From Massilioclostridium coli (GTDB taxonomy: Bacteria > Bacillota > Clostridia > Oscillospirales > Ruminococcaceae): DNA of 64,000 nucleotides. Shown here in pieces: positions 51,566-62,025 of the stretch (positions are counted from its first letter, which is position 1; the number at the start of each line of letters is the position of its first letter). The DNA lies in NCBI RefSeq assembly GCF_900095865.1, contig NZ_FMIZ01000007.1, forward strand, positions 372,001 to 436,000. The letters run 5' to 3'. Under the pieces are notes generated by a model. The model was not told the DNA's origin and made no database searches. It saw only the letters and a program-made list of their open reading frames with translations. Both the position numbers and the translations under genes were made by a program.

Positions 51566-54500
51566 ATGTCAGTTTTTCGTATTTATGTTGAGAAAAAACC
51601 AGAATTTGCAGTAGAGGCAAAAAGTCTGCTTGGCGACTTAAAATCCGTTTTAGGGATGCCGGAACTGCAAGGTATCCGTGTTATCAACCGTTATGACGCG
51701 GATGAAATTTCGGAAGAAGTTTTTCACCAGGCAAAGGATATTATTTTTTCAGAACCCCAAGTAGATATTACTTATTCTGAACTGCCAGAGTTGCAAGCGG
51801 ATGAAAAAGTATTCGCTACTGAGTATTTGCCAGGGCAGTTTGACCAGCGTGCGGATTCCTGCGAACAGTGTATCCAGATTTTCGCTCAAGGTGTGCGTCC
51901 TATTGTAAAATCCTCTAAAGTATATATTGTAAAAGGTAACATCAGTGACGCGCAGCTAGATAAGATAAAACATTACATCATCAACCCAGTGGAAAGCCGC
52001 GAAGCAACCCTGGATTGTTATGAAACACTCAATATAAAATATGACCTGCCAAGCGATGTGGCTGTATTAACGGATTTTAGGTCTTTGGATGAGCAAGGTT
52101 TAGCTGATTTTATCAGCAACTATGGTTTGGCAATGGATTTAGATGATATTAAATTTTGCCAGAAATATTTTTCAGAGACAGAACAACGTGACCCTACTAT
52201 TACTGAAATCCGCATGATTGATACCTATTGGTCCGATCATTGCCGTCACACTACTTTTTCTACGATTATTGACCAGGCTGATATTGAAAATCCTGTAATC
52301 CAGGAAACCTATGAGGATTACCTGAAAACAAGAGAAGAACTGGGCCGAAGCAATAAGCCAATCTGTTTGATGGATCTGGCAACCATTGCGGCGAAAAAAC
52401 TGAAAAAAGAAGGCATTTTGGTTGACTTGGATGAATCTGAGGAAATCAATGCCTGTTCTGTAAAAATTAAAGTGGATGTAGATGGGGAACAGCAGGACTG
52501 GTTGCTGATGTTTAAAAATGAAACCCATAACCATCCAACTGAAATTGAACCATTTGGTGGCGCAGCTACCTGTTTGGGTGGTGCGATCCGTGACCCATTA
52601 TCTGGACGTTCCTATGTTTATCAGGCAATGAGGGTAACTGGTGCAGCTGACCCATTGGTTCCATTTGACCAGACAATTGAAGGAAAACTGCCACAGCGTA
52701 AAATTGTTACAACCGCGGCTAATGGGTATAGTTCTTACGGGAACCAGATTGGTTTGGCAACTGGGCATGTCCATGAATTATATCATCCAGGCTATGTGGC
52801 AAAAAGGATGGAAATCGGTGCTGTTGTTGGTGCTGCTCCAGCGGAAAATGTCATCCGCTTGGTTCCATCCCCATCCGATGTTATTATTTTATTGGGTGGG
52901 AAAACCGGCCGTGATGGATGCGGTGGTGCGACAGGTTCCTCAAAATCCCACACAGCACATTCTTTGGAAAGCTGTGGGGCAGAAGTACAGAAGGGGAACG
53001 CTCCAGAAGAAAGAAAATTACAGCGCTTGTTCCGCAACCCAACCGTAACCCGCATGATCAAACGTTGTAACGACTTTGGTGCTGGTGGTGTGTCAGTTGC
53101 AATCGGGGAATTGGCTGACGGATTGCAGATTGATTTGGATGCTGTTCCAAAGAAATATGAAGGCTTGGATGGCACAGAGTTAGCAATTTCCGAATCCCAG
53201 GAAAGGATGGCCGTTGTGGTAGCTGCTTCTGATGTGGAAGCGTTTATGGCGGAAGCACAAAAAGAAAACCTGATGGCAACCAAAGTTGCGGTAGTAACAG
53301 AACAGCCACGTCTGAAAATGACCTGGAGAGGAAAACAGATTGTAGACCTTTCCCGTGAATTTTTAAACTCTAACGGTGCAGAAAAACACACCAATATCCA
53401 GATTGGAAAACACCAAGTAGCTCCTGTCCACAATAAACAGAATACAAAACAGGATTGGATTTCCCACTTGTCCGACTTGAATATTTGTTCCCAGAAAGGA
53501 TTAGTGGAACGGTTTGACTCCACCATCGGCGCAGGGACTGTTTTGATGCCATATGGTGGAAAACGCCAGATGACCGAAACCCAGGCTATGGTGGCAAAGC
53601 TTCCTGTATTAGAAGGCAATACAAACACTGCTTCCATTATGGGATGGGGCTTTAACCCATATATCAGTTCTCAGGACCCTTATTACGGTGCTCAGTATGC
53701 GGTAATTGAATCTGTTGCGAAATCAATCGCGGTGGGTGGTTCTACAGAAAAATGCTGGCTGACTTTCCAGGAATACTTTGAGCGCACCCAAAACAATCCA
53801 TCCCGCTGGGGAAAACCAATGGCAGCTTTACTGGGTGCTTATAAAGCACAGGTAAACCTGGGCTATGGCGCAATCGGTGGTAAGGATTCCATGAGCGGTA
53901 CGTTTGAAGATATTGATGTTCCACCAACCCTGGTTTCCTTTGCGGTATCCGTTGCGGATTCAAATAAAGTGATTTCCCCTGAATTCAAACAAGCTGGTAA
54001 TCAAGTTGCGATTGTACTGCCAACCTATGATGAACAGGGTAATCCAGATTATACTTCGATTAAAAATACTTTCAAAAAAGTAGAAAGCTTGATTGCGGAT
54101 GGCAGCGTTGTTTCCGCATGGGCTTTGGGCTTTGGCGGCGTAGCGGAAGCTGTTGTGAAAATGGGATTAGGGAACCAGCTTGGTTTCCAATTCACCAAAG
54201 AAATTGACAACAATCTGTTGTTTAATCCAGTATATGGTGGTTTTGTATTAGAATTATCCCGTCCAGTGGATGGTACTACTGTAATTGGTACCGTAACCGA
54301 ACAAGCTGCTGTTGTATGTGGCGATGTGACTATTTCCATGGAAGAGTTGCAGCAGGCTTATGAACAGAAACTGGAATCTGTATTCCCAGCTTTAATTGAA
54401 ACAAAACAGGAAAAAGTACAGCCAATTTCCTGTGCTGCAACAACCCGTCCAGCACCATCTATTAAAGTGGCGAAACCAAGAGTGCTGATCCCAGTATTCC

Positions 54501-55270
54501 CAGGGACAAACTGCGAATATGATACAGCACGTCAATTTGAGCAGGCTGGTGCGGAAGCCGAGGTGTTTGTCATCAACAATCTGAGCAGTCAGGGTATCCA
54601 GGAATCAGTAAAAACCTTTACGGAACACATTAAAAATTCTCAGATTATTATGATCCCAGGTGGGTTCTCCGGCGGTGACGAACCAGATGGTTCTGGTAAA
54701 TTTATCACTTCTTTCTTCCGTAACCCATCCATTAAAGAAGAAGTTCACAACCTGTTGAAGAACCGCGATGGTTTGATGTTAGGTATTTGTAATGGGTTCC
54801 AGGCATTGGTAAAATTAGGATTGGTTCCTTATGGCGAAATTGTAGAGCCAAAAGAGGATTCTCCAACTTTAACCTTTAATACCATCGGTCGTCATCAATC
54901 CATGATGGTCCGCACAAGAATCGCTTCCAACAAGTCCCCTTGGCTGGCATATACCAATGTGGATGATATCCACAGTATTGCGATTTCTCATGGAGAAGGT
55001 AGATTTATTGCGCCACAAAACCTTTTGGATGAAATGATCGCAAATGGTCAGGTTGCAACCCAGTATGTGGATTTGGAAGGCAATCCAACTTATGATATCC
55101 GATTTAACCCAAATACTTCTGTACTGGCGATTGAAGGAATTACTTCTGTTGATGGTCGAGTATTTGGTAAAATGGGACATAGTGAACGTGTTGGTTCCAA
55201 TGTATGTAAAAATGTGCCAGGTGAAAAAGACCAAAAATTATTTAAAGCTGGCGTAGATTATTTTAAATAA
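51566..55270 (+). CDS. purL: Phosphoribosylformylglycinamidine synthase, single-chain
   Basis: A 1234-residue fused FGAM synthase of purine synthesis, combining the PurS-like, synthetase (PurL) and glutaminase (PurQ) parts. The synthetase shows TYWSDHCRHTTF and FKNETHNHPTEIEPFGGAATC. The C-terminal amidotransferase shows FPGTNCEYDTA, IPGGFSGGDEPDGSGKF and the nucleophile Cys in LGICNGFQAL, with the His in SHGEGRF. AAAGGAGCGTATCTA precedes the ATG. No other pur gene is near. Confidence 0.97.
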   Translation: MSVFRIYVEKKPEFAVEAKSLLGDLKSVLGMPELQGIRVINRYDADEISEEVFHQAKDIIFSEPQVDITYSELPELQADEKVFATEYLPGQFDQRADSCEQCIQIFAQGVRPIVKSSKVYIVKGNISDAQLDKIKHYIINPVESREATLDCYETLNIKYDLPSDVAVLTDFRSLDEQGLADFISNYGLAMDLDDIKFCQKYFSETEQRDPTITEIRMIDTYWSDHCRHTTFSTIIDQADIENPVIQETYEDYLKTREELGRSNKPICLMDLATIAAKKLKKEGILVDLDESEEINACSVKIKVDVDGEQQDWLLMFKNETHNHPTEIEPFGGAATCLGGAIRDPLSGRSYVYQAMRVTGAADPLVPFDQTIEGKLPQRKIVTTAANGYSSYGNQIGLATGHVHELYHPGYVAKRMEIGAVVGAAPAENVIRLVPSPSDVIILLGGKTGRDGCGGATGSSKSHTAHSLESCGAEVQKGNAPEERKLQRLFRNPTVTRMIKRCNDFGAGGVSVAIGELADGLQIDLDAVPKKYEGLDGTELAISESQERMAVVVAASDVEAFMAEAQKENLMATKVAVVTEQPRLKMTWRGKQIVDLSREFLNSNGAEKHTNIQIGKHQVAPVHNKQNTKQDWISHLSDLNICSQKGLVERFDSTIGAGTVLMPYGGKRQMTETQAMVAKLPVLEGNTNTASIMGWGFNPYISSQDPYYGAQYAVIESVAKSIAVGGSTEKCWLTFQEYFERTQNNPSRWGKPMAALLGAYKAQVNLGYGAIGGKDSMSGTFEDIDVPPTLVSFAVSVADSNKVISPEFKQAGNQVAIVLPTYDEQGNPDYTSIKNTFKKVESLIADGSVVSAWALGFGGVAEAVVKMGLGNQLGFQFTKEIDNNLLFNPVYGGFVLELSRPVDGTTVIGTVTEQAAVVCGDVTISMEELQQAYEQKLESVFPALIETKQEKVQPISCAATTRPAPSIKVAKPRVLIPVFPGTNCEYDTARQFEQAGAEAEVFVINNLSSQGIQESVKTFTEHIKNSQIIMIPGGFSGGDEPDGSGKFITSFFRNPSIKEEVHNLLKNRDGLMLGICNGFQALVKLGLVPYGEIVEPKEDSPTLTFNTIGRHQSMMVRTRIASNKSPWLAYTNVDDIHSIAISHGEGRFIAPQNLLDEMIANGQVATQYVDLEGNPTYDIRFNPNTSVLAIEGITSVDGRVFGKMGHSERVGSNVCKNVPGEKDQKLFKAGVDYFK

Positions 55271-55284
55271 TAACAAGAAATAGA

Positions 55285-55327
55285 AAAAAGCCGCTGTTGA
55301 ATGGAGTTCCATTGACAGCGGCTTTTT
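55285..55327 (+). terminator. Terminator of purL
   Basis: AAAAAGCCGCTGT and ACAGCGGCTTTTT form a 13-bp stem with an inner AATGGA/TCCATT pair. Confidence 0.9.
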
Positions 55328-55548
55328 GTTGCCTGCTGGATCGAAATAAGATTCTTGTTTTGTCATAGAAAGAGAAAAATTTTCGGAAATGATATGGAAT
55401 AGCAGGCTGTAGATAGAAAAATTTTTGCCAAAGCTTTTGATTTTTTTCCTGATTGCAGGAAGGATTTCATTTCTTTACAGGTTGTGAGATATTTATTGTT
55501 ATATCAGGCAAAATTCCTTGAATCAATTATGTAAGCTATGGGATATGG

Positions 55549-56058
55549 TTAACCTTTTGTGATACTGTGGTAGCATGCTGTCAGTAATTCTACATGTTCC
55601 ATTTCATCTAAAATAATCCGTTGTAGGTTTTCTACCACATTGGAATCTTTAATTTGTTCTGACTGCCGTTGATATTTTTCAATCGCTTGTTTTTCAGACT
55701 GGATGGCATTTTTGAGTAACTGCGGCAACTCTAAACTGTAAGTGTTGTAGGATGGGGACCAATAATGCCTTCCATTGGGTTTACTGCTCCATAGCCTTGG
55801 ATTCCCACCCAAGGCACATGCTAATTTACCGAATATCTCCAGGTGTCGCATTTCTGTAACACTGATTTTATGAAATAGTTCCGCTACTTCTGGAAATTTT
55901 TCAGTAATCAGATGGTTGTAAAAATAAAGGCTGACCGCTGACATTTCTGAAACTCTTCCGCCCATATTATCCAGCATTGCCTGGGCATATGATTTATTTT
56001 GTTTTGTTATCCGTATTGGTGGATAAGGCAATTGTGTAGCTTGACCATGTCGCTCCAT
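55549..56058 (-). CDS. Ferritin-like diiron protein
   Basis: A 169-residue four-helix protein of the rubrerythrin/ferritin-like superfamily. Two E-x-x-H motifs (TEMRHLEIFGKL and LDEMEHVELL) and matching Glu residues in GGRVSEMSAVSLYFYNH and AIQSEKQAIEKY give a plausible diiron or dimanganese site. No rubredoxin domain follows. Similar proteins occur in spore-formers, some near spore-coat genes, but the role is unknown. AGGAGGAAGATC precedes the ATG. Confidence 0.85.
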   Translation of the reverse strand: MERHGQATQLPYPPIRITKQNKSYAQAMLDNMGGRVSEMSAVSLYFYNHLITEKFPEVAELFHKISVTEMRHLEIFGKLACALGGNPRLWSSKPNGRHYWSPSYNTYSLELPQLLKNAIQSEKQAIEKYQRQSEQIKDSNVVENLQRIILDEMEHVELLTACYHSITKG

Positions 56059-56205
56059 GTGATCTTCCTCCTTACTGCTGTTTCTCTAGTTATATGAATG
56101 TGAAATGCAAAATAGAAGAATATTTTCTACTACTATTTTTGTTTTTATTACCATATACATAAATGGAATCGTTGTACAAGAATTTGCAAGATTGAGGTGG
56201 AAATC

Positions 56206-57381
56206 ATGACAATCACAAAGCGGATTTTATCTGGAATATTGGCGTTAGGCATTTTTTGTTCTGTTTTTGGTATTCCTGTATTAGCGGATGGAGTGGAGGA
56301 AGATGTTGTTGCGGCACAGTCTATAGGGGATATTCCCGCAAAATCCTATGTTTTAATGGAAGCATCCAGCGGAAAAGTTTTAATGGAACAAAATGCGGAT
56401 GAACAGATGCCACCGGCTTCTATTACCAAAATTATGGTGATGTTATTGTTAATGGAGCGGTTAGAGCAGGGAACTATCCACATGGAGGACATGGTGACAA
56501 CCAGTGAACATGCTAATTCCATGGGAGGGACACAGATTTGGCTGGAAGTAGGAGAAACGATGAGTGTTCATGATTTGCTGAAAGCGACTGCTGTAAATTC
56601 CGCCAATGACGCGGCTGTGGCATTGGCAGAATATATGGGTGGAACAGAAGAAGCATTTGTAGAACAGATGAACCAACGCGCGAAAGAACTAGGGATGAAT
56701 AATACTACTTTTAAAAATGCAACTGGATTGGATGCCGATGGACATCTATCCACTGCCAGAGATGTGGCGATTATGTCCGCTGAACTCATCAAACATGAAA
56801 AAATTAAGGAATACAGTTCTATCTGGATGGACAGTTTACGGGATGGAAAAACAGGGCTAACCAATACCAATAAACTGGTGCGGTATTATGAAGGATGTAA
56901 TGGGTTAAAAACGGGAACAACCGATGGAGCAGGTTCCTGTTTGTCCGCAACCGCTACTAGAAATGGTATGACTTTGATTGCAGTTACTATGGGATCAGCT
57001 ACCTCAAAGGAACGGTTTAAATCTGCTAGTACGTTGCTGGATTATGGGTTTGCGTCTTATGAAGTCTATACCCCTGATTTAAGTCAGCAGGAAATTCCAG
57101 AAATTCCTGTGTCCAATGGTCAGCAATCCCTTGTGGAAATAGAATTACCCTCTACGGTATCTATGGTGATATCAAAAGGAGATCAAACCAATATTACTTC
57201 TGAAGTGACTATAATAGAAGATCTGCAGGCGCCAGTAAAGCAGGGTCAGGAAGTTGGAAAAATCATCTACTATTTAAACAGTGATGTGTTGGCGGAATAT
57301 CCGATTTACGCGAAAAACCAAATCAACCAATTGGACTTTCCATTTGTTTTTCTAAAACTACTATTAAAATTAATTTCATAG
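56206..57381 (+). CDS. D-alanyl-D-alanine carboxypeptidase, DacF/PBP5 type
   Basis: A 391-residue serine peptidase that removes the terminal D-Ala from peptidoglycan. A signal peptide (to VLADG) is followed by the active motifs PASITKIM (Ser-x-x-Lys), NSANDAAV (S-x-N) and LKTGTTDGAG (K-T-G), and by a C-terminal PBP5-like beta domain. The C-terminus ends in a hydrophobic stretch (FVFLKLLLKLIS) that may be the amphipathic membrane anchor. ATG 56206 follows GAGGTGG; a GTG at 56197 overlaps that site. It may serve vegetative or cortex peptidoglycan. Confidence 0.93.
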   Translation: MTITKRILSGILALGIFCSVFGIPVLADGVEEDVVAAQSIGDIPAKSYVLMEASSGKVLMEQNADEQMPPASITKIMVMLLLMERLEQGTIHMEDMVTTSEHANSMGGTQIWLEVGETMSVHDLLKATAVNSANDAAVALAEYMGGTEEAFVEQMNQRAKELGMNNTTFKNATGLDADGHLSTARDVAIMSAELIKHEKIKEYSSIWMDSLRDGKTGLTNTNKLVRYYEGCNGLKTGTTDGAGSCLSATATRNGMTLIAVTMGSATSKERFKSASTLLDYGFASYEVYTPDLSQQEIPEIPVSNGQQSLVEIELPSTVSMVISKGDQTNITSEVTIIEDLQAPVKQGQEVGKIIYYLNSDVLAEYPIYAKNQINQLDFPFVFLKLLLKLIS

Positions 57382-57389
57382 TGGTAGTT

Positions 57390-57426
57390 AGCAGGCAATT
57401 ATAGTAAATATTTGCCTGCTTTTTTG
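57390..57426 (+). terminator. Terminator of dacF-like gene
   Basis: AGCAGGCAA (57390-57398) pairs with TTGCCTGCT (57412-57420), then T6. Confidence 0.85.
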
Positions 57427-57634
57427 TATTGTTCACAAACCCATAAAAATACCATCAGTTTGTTTTCACAAAGATATGATATCCTATCAATTAATCTATT
57501 ATTTTTCATAAACCTGAATAGAGGACTGAAAAAGTACAAAATCTTCTGTAAAATAGAAAATAGAATCTGTTAGGATTTCATAAAATTATTGCGTTATTTT
57601 TTATGAAAATAATTAAAATTATTGGATTTTACAC

Positions 57635-57663
57635 TTGATTTTTTGGGGAATTTATAGTAAAAT
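57635..57663 (+). promoter_or_regulatory. Promoter of pgi
   Basis: TTGATT (57635-57640), 17-base spacer, TAAAAT (57658-57663), 46 bases before the start. The rest of the 57427-57634 gap shows nothing recognisable. Confidence 0.6.
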
Positions 57664-57708
57664 AGAAGCAACAACCAAACATGAATCAAGAAATAGAGGT
57701 GCAAAAGA

Positions 57709-59046
57709 ATGGCCTTAACATTAAACACAAAACATGTGAAAAATTTTATTGCTGATCATGAATTGGCTGGAATGATTCCACAGCTCCAGGCAGCGCATGA
57801 TACGCTGAAAAATAAGACCGGTCTTGGTAACGACTTTTTAGGTTGGGTTGATTTACCGGTGGATTATGATAAAGAGGAATTTGACCGGATTTTGGCAGCA
57901 GCGGAAAAAATCAAACAGGATTCTGATGTATTGATTGTCATCGGCATAGGGGGGTCCTATTTGGGGGCACGTGCCGCAATTGAGTTTTTAAAATCACCTT
58001 TTTATAATAACTTGAAAAAAGATACACCTGATATTTATTTTGTAGGGAATAATATCAGCCCTACCTACTTAAACGAGGTTTTGTCCATTTGTGAAGGAAG
58101 AGATGTTTCTGTAAATATCATTTCCAAATCTGGAACAACAACCGAACCTGCGCTGGCGTTCCGTATTTTCAAAAAATATCTGGAAGATAAATATGGCGTG
58201 GAAGAGGCAAAAAAACGTATTTACGCTACCACAGATAAGGCAAGGGGTAAATTAAAAGAATTATCCGATGCTCAAGGCTATGAAGAATTTGTAGTACCAG
58301 ATGATGTAGGTGGACGTTTTTCTGTATTGACTGCAGTGGGCCTGCTGCCAATTGCTGTGGCAGGGGCGGATATTAAAGCATTGATGGAAGGTGCGGCAAA
58401 AGCACGGGAAGATTATGCAGTATGTGATATTGAGAAAAACGACTGTTACCGTTACGCTGTACTGAGAAATATCCTTTACCGTAAAGGAAAAAGCGTGGAA
58501 ATGCTAGTAAGCTATGATCCAGCGTTTACTATGATGGCAGAATGGTACAAACAGCTGTATGGTGAAAGTGAAGGCAAAGACCATAAAGGAATTTTCCCAG
58601 CATCCGCAACCTTCTCCACAGATTTACACAGTTTAGGACAATTTATCCAGGATGGTTCACGGGTGATGTTTGAAACTGTTGTGGATATTAAGAAACCAAA
58701 ACAGGATTTATTCATCGAAGAGGATGCTAGTAATTTTGACGGATTAAACTTCTTGGCAAATCAAAATATGAGTTTGGTAAACCACAAAGCCTTTGAAGGA
58801 ACTGTAATTGCCCACGAAGAAGGTGGCGTTCCAAACATTATTTTGGAAGTGCCTGAAATGAATGAACAGGAACTTGGCTATTTAATTTATTTCTTTGAAA
58901 AAGCATGTGCAATTTCCGGCTATATGTTGGGTATTAACCCATTTGACCAGCCTGGTGTAGAGGCTTACAAGAAAAACATGTTTGCCTTGTTAGGAAAACC
59001 AGGATATGAAGATATGCAGGAAGAATTGCTGAAAAAATTAGATTAA
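57709..59046 (+). CDS. pgi: Glucose-6-phosphate isomerase
   Basis: A 445-residue glycolytic isomerase of the short bacterial type. [35 protein letters not shown] and the [16 protein letters not shown] motif are typical; [12 protein letters not shown] lies in the C-terminal half. GAGGTG precedes the ATG. Confidence 0.97.
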   Translation: MALTLNTKHVKNFIADHELAGMIPQLQAAHDTLKNKTGLGNDFLGWVDLPVDYDKEEFDRILAAAEKIKQDSDVLIVIGIGGSYLGARAAIEFLKSPFYNNLKKDTPDIYFVGNNISPTYLNEVLSICEGRDVSVNIISKSGTTTEPALAFRIFKKYLEDKYGVEEAKKRIYATTDKARGKLKELSDAQGYEEFVVPDDVGGRFSVLTAVGLLPIAVAGADIKALMEGAAKAREDYAVCDIEKNDCYRYAVLRNILYRKGKSVEMLVSYDPAFTMMAEWYKQLYGESEGKDHKGIFPASATFSTDLHSLGQFIQDGSRVMFETVVDIKKPKQDLFIEEDASNFDGLNFLANQNMSLVNHKAFEGTVIAHEEGGVPNIILEVPEMNEQELGYLIYFFEKACAISGYMLGINPFDQPGVEAYKKNMFALLGKPGYEDMQEELLKKLD

Positions 59047-59223
59047 TTTTTATTTAGCAGTTTTGTCTTTGTAACATGCGAAGAAATGTGTGGATGATGC
59101 CAAATCAGTTGGTTTCCCCCTCTTGGTTCTAATATGATACAAAGTACAAAACAAACTTTATCAACGCATAATTTTGGCACATCAGTGCTGTATTATAATA
59201 ATATAAAAATGGGAGGAATCACC

Positions 59224-59625
59224 ATGATTAAATTAATACTTGGCAAAAAGGGCTCCGGCAAAACAAAAATCTTATTGGAAGCTGTACGTGAATGTGTTTC
59301 AAAAACCGATGGCGATATCGTGTTTATTGACAACAGTGATCAGCATACATTTGAATTAGACCATAAAGTTCGTTTAGTGAACGCATTACATTATGATGTA
59401 ACAAATATTCAAGCATTTAAAGGCTTTATTGCTGGTATTTTAGCTGGTAACTATGATATTACTGATATTTATGTGGATGCTATTTTAAGGATTGTAGGCA
59501 GGGATTATGACCTGTTAGGACAAATGTTGGATGAAATCGATAAGATTTGCACCGATGTAAATATTACCTTCACTGTATCTGCTGACCGTGCTGAACTGCC
59601 AGAATCCGTTACAAAATTTGCTTAA
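59224..59625 (+). CDS. Small P-loop protein of unknown function
   Basis: A 133-residue protein with an N-terminal Walker A motif (GKKGSGKTK, residues 7-15) and a Walker B-like hydrophobic strand with Asp (DIVFIDNSDQ). It probably binds ATP or GTP. The rest (RLVNALHYDVTNIQAFKGF) matches no family I can name. ATG 59224 follows GGAGGAATCACC; the frame begins 90 bases earlier without a signal. It follows pgi in the same direction. Confidence 0.8.
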   Translation: MIKLILGKKGSGKTKILLEAVRECVSKTDGDIVFIDNSDQHTFELDHKVRLVNALHYDVTNIQAFKGFIAGILAGNYDITDIYVDAILRIVGRDYDLLGQMLDEIDKICTDVNITFTVSADRAELPESVTKFA

Positions 59626-59657
59626 TTTCAATTTGTAACATAACACAAGCTGTAAAA

Positions 59658-59696
59658 ATAGTTCCCGTAGAGCAATAAGCTACGGGGCTATTTTTG
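59658..59696 (+). terminator. Terminator of the P-loop protein gene
   Basis: AATAG-CCCGTAG pairs with CTACGGG-CTATT and is followed by TTTTG. Confidence 0.75.
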
Positions 59697-59780
59697 TGTA
59701 AATATATCTCCCCATTTGATTCTGATTTTCAAATTATTTTGGTGATATGAAAAAATTTTTAAAAAAACTGTTGCAACTAC

Positions 59781-59809
59781 TTGACAATTGAAGCGGTTTT
59801 TACTATACT
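59781..59809 (+). promoter_or_regulatory. Promoter of yceD-rpmF
   Basis: TTGACA (59781-59786), 17-base spacer, TATACT (59804-59809), 28 bases before the start. Confidence 0.8.
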
Positions 59810-59836
59810 ATATTAGTATCGTTATGGGGTGACACT

Positions 59837-60289
59837 ATGATTATTGATTTGAGACAACTGTTTGATGTAATTGGTGATCATAAAAGAATTGATTACAAAT
59901 TAGATCTTTCTGAATATACGTTGGATCAAAACAAACCTTTTCCGCATCCAGTGCATGTTGTTGGCGAGATTACAAACCAGGTTGGGATTGTAACCTTACA
60001 AATGACAGTTAGCACACTTGCGAATTTTGTGTGTGACCGTTGCTTGGATGAATTTCAGGTTGATTACGAAGAAGAATTTGAACATATTATTGTTCGGAAA
60101 CTGACGGGTCAAAATGATGATTACATTGTAGCGGAAAACGCACGTTTGGATTTGGACGAGCTTGTTTTAAATGACGTTGCGTTAAGCTTGCCAACCAAAA
60201 TTTTATGTAAAGAAGATTGTAAAGGGTTATGTTGTAATTGTGGTGCGAACTTAAATATAACGGAATGTAAGTGTGGAGAGTTTCAGTAA
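59837..60289 (+). CDS. yceD: DUF177 (YceD-like) protein
   Basis: A 150-residue protein with the DUF177 cysteine motifs CDRCLDEF and CKEDCKGLCCNCGANLN, likely a zinc site. Its place directly before rpmF is conserved in most bacteria, and family members are linked to 23S rRNA or ribosome biogenesis. GGGGTGAC precedes the ATG. Confidence 0.93.
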   Translation: MIIDLRQLFDVIGDHKRIDYKLDLSEYTLDQNKPFPHPVHVVGEITNQVGIVTLQMTVSTLANFVCDRCLDEFQVDYEEEFEHIIVRKLTGQNDDYIVAENARLDLDELVLNDVALSLPTKILCKEDCKGLCCNCGANLNITECKCGEFQ

Positions 60290-60343
60290 GCCGATAAGGC
60301 CAAACATAGAAACATAGTACTGCAGCGAAGGAGGTGCTGTAAG

Positions 60344-60526
60344 ATGGCGGTACCAAAGAGAAAAACCTCTAAAGCAAGACGTGATAAAAGACGTTCTAAC
60401 GTGTGGAAACTGGATGCTCCTGCATTCTCTAAATGTCCACAATGTGGAGAGTTAAAAGCTCCTCACAAAGTTTGTGGTAACTGTGGTTACTACAAAGGCG
60501 TTGAAGTAATTAAAAAAGAGGCATAA
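60344..60526 (+). CDS. rpmF: 50S ribosomal protein L32
   Basis: A 60-residue protein: MAVPKRKTSKARRDKRRS and then the zinc-ribbon CPQCGELKAPHKVCGNCG. All four cysteines are present. GAAGGAGGTG gives a strong site. Co-transcribed with yceD. Confidence 0.98.
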   Translation: MAVPKRKTSKARRDKRRSNVWKLDAPAFSKCPQCGELKAPHKVCGNCGYYKGVEVIKKEA

Positions 60527-60540
60527 GCCTGAACAAGAGG

Positions 60541-60570
60541 GGTAGGGAAGATACACTTTCCCTACCTTTT
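60541..60570 (+). terminator. Terminator of rpmF
   Basis: GGTAGGGAA (60541-60549) pairs with TTCCCTACC (60558-60566), then TTTTC. Confidence 0.8.
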
Positions 60571-60702
60571 CTTTTCGTATAATTCTGGTTCCGAAAAGAA
60601 TAGTATTTTTAATTATTATTATTTTTATTGCAACAGGTTATAAACTCGGAATCAGGATAAAAAACCGGTTGAAAATCAAGATAGAGGGAGGTTTGGATTT
60701 TT

Positions 60703-62013
60703 ATGAGCGTGACAATCAGTGGTATTACACCGAATAGTTATGCCAGCCGCGCAGGAATTCAGCCAGGGGAACAACTGATTTCGGTCAATGGTCATACCAT
60801 TACTGATGTGCTGGATTACCGTTTTTACGCAACAGACCCGAAAGTGAAATTATTGATTCAAGCCAAAGATGGCACACAGCGCTTTGTAAAATTGAAGAAC
60901 AACGAATATGATGATTTGGGGCTGGAATTTGAAACCTATTTGATGGACAAAAAACGCAGCTGTAAAAATAAATGTATCTTCTGTTTTATTGACCAGTTAC
61001 CAAAAGGAATGAGAAAGCCTCTCTATTTCAAAGATGACGACGACCGGTTAAGCTTTTTATTTGGCAATTATATTACCATGACAAATATCACGGAAGAAGA
61101 AATTGACCGTATTATCCGGCTGAAAATCAGCCCAATTAATGTTTCTGTCCATACCACAAATCCGGAACTCCGTGTAAAAATGATGGCGAATCCCCGTTCC
61201 GGCGAAGTTCTTCGTTATTTAAACAAGTTAGCGGATGCAGGTATTTCTTTAAATTGTCAGTTGGTATTGTGCCCAGGGATCAATGATGGCGATGAGTTAA
61301 AACGTTCTTTAACTGATTTGGAAAAATTGATTCCTGCATTGCAGAGTATTGCCTGTGTACCGGTGGGGTTGAGCGATTACCGTGACAAACTATATCCTCT
61401 TATTCCATATACACAACAGTCTGCGGCTCATACCATTGACTTAATCGAATCTTTTTCCAACCGATGGCTAGAGGAATATGGGGATCGGATTGTCTATCCT
61501 GCGGATGAATTCTTTTTAAAAGCAAAACGTCCTATTCCTCCGGCAGAATATTATGGCGCATTTGATCAGCTGGAAAACGGAATTGGAATGATTTCTTATA
61601 TGAAGCAGGAATTCTATGATGCTATACAGGATTTACAACCAAATGATCAGGAGATAAATTGTTCTATTGCTACTGGAATGGCTGCTTATCCTTTTATCAG
61701 CCACCTGGTTGACGAACTGAAACAAAAATGGCATAATTTAAACTGTAATGTATATGCTGTTAAAAACGACTGTTTTGGGCATCAAATTGTAGTAGCAGGG
61801 TTGATTACCGGTGGAGATTTAGTGAACCAATTGCAAGGGAAAGAATTAGGTGATCGCCTGCTTTTGCCAAGCTGTATGCTGGATAATGATGATATCCATT
61901 TCTTGGATGATATGACGCCGGAGCAGGTATCAGAAGCATTAAAGATTCCGGTGGAATTTATCAACAATGATGGTTATGATTTTATTAATAAGATCACTGG
62001 AGAATGTTTGTAA
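60703..62013 (+). CDS. DUF512 protein with PDZ and radical-SAM-like domains
   Basis: A 436-residue protein. The N-terminal PDZ-like domain (ASRAGIQPGEQLISVNGH) is followed by a radical-SAM-like cluster motif CKNKCIFCFIDQLPKGMR, LSFLFGNYITMTN, and a C-terminal DUF512 domain with LPSCMLDNDDIHFLDD. The family is widespread in Clostridia and lies next to der, as here (12 bases apart). The function is unknown. GGAGGTTTGG precedes the ATG. Confidence 0.93.
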   Translation: MSVTISGITPNSYASRAGIQPGEQLISVNGHTITDVLDYRFYATDPKVKLLIQAKDGTQRFVKLKNNEYDDLGLEFETYLMDKKRSCKNKCIFCFIDQLPKGMRKPLYFKDDDDRLSFLFGNYITMTNITEEEIDRIIRLKISPINVSVHTTNPELRVKMMANPRSGEVLRYLNKLADAGISLNCQLVLCPGINDGDELKRSLTDLEKLIPALQSIACVPVGLSDYRDKLYPLIPYTQQSAAHTIDLIESFSNRWLEEYGDRIVYPADEFFLKAKRPIPPAEYYGAFDQLENGIGMISYMKQEFYDAIQDLQPNDQEINCSIATGMAAYPFISHLVDELKQKWHNLNCNVYAVKNDCFGHQIVVAGLITGGDLVNQLQGKELGDRLLLPSCMLDNDDIHFLDDMTPEQVSEALKIPVEFINNDGYDFINKITGECL

Positions 62014-62025
62014 AGGAGTGTTATT

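Noticed and set aside
52792-53637. 281-aa ORF antisense to purL
   Set aside because: It lies wholly inside the conserved synthetase domain of purL and is Cys/Pro/Ser-rich, as expected for a shadow of biased codons.
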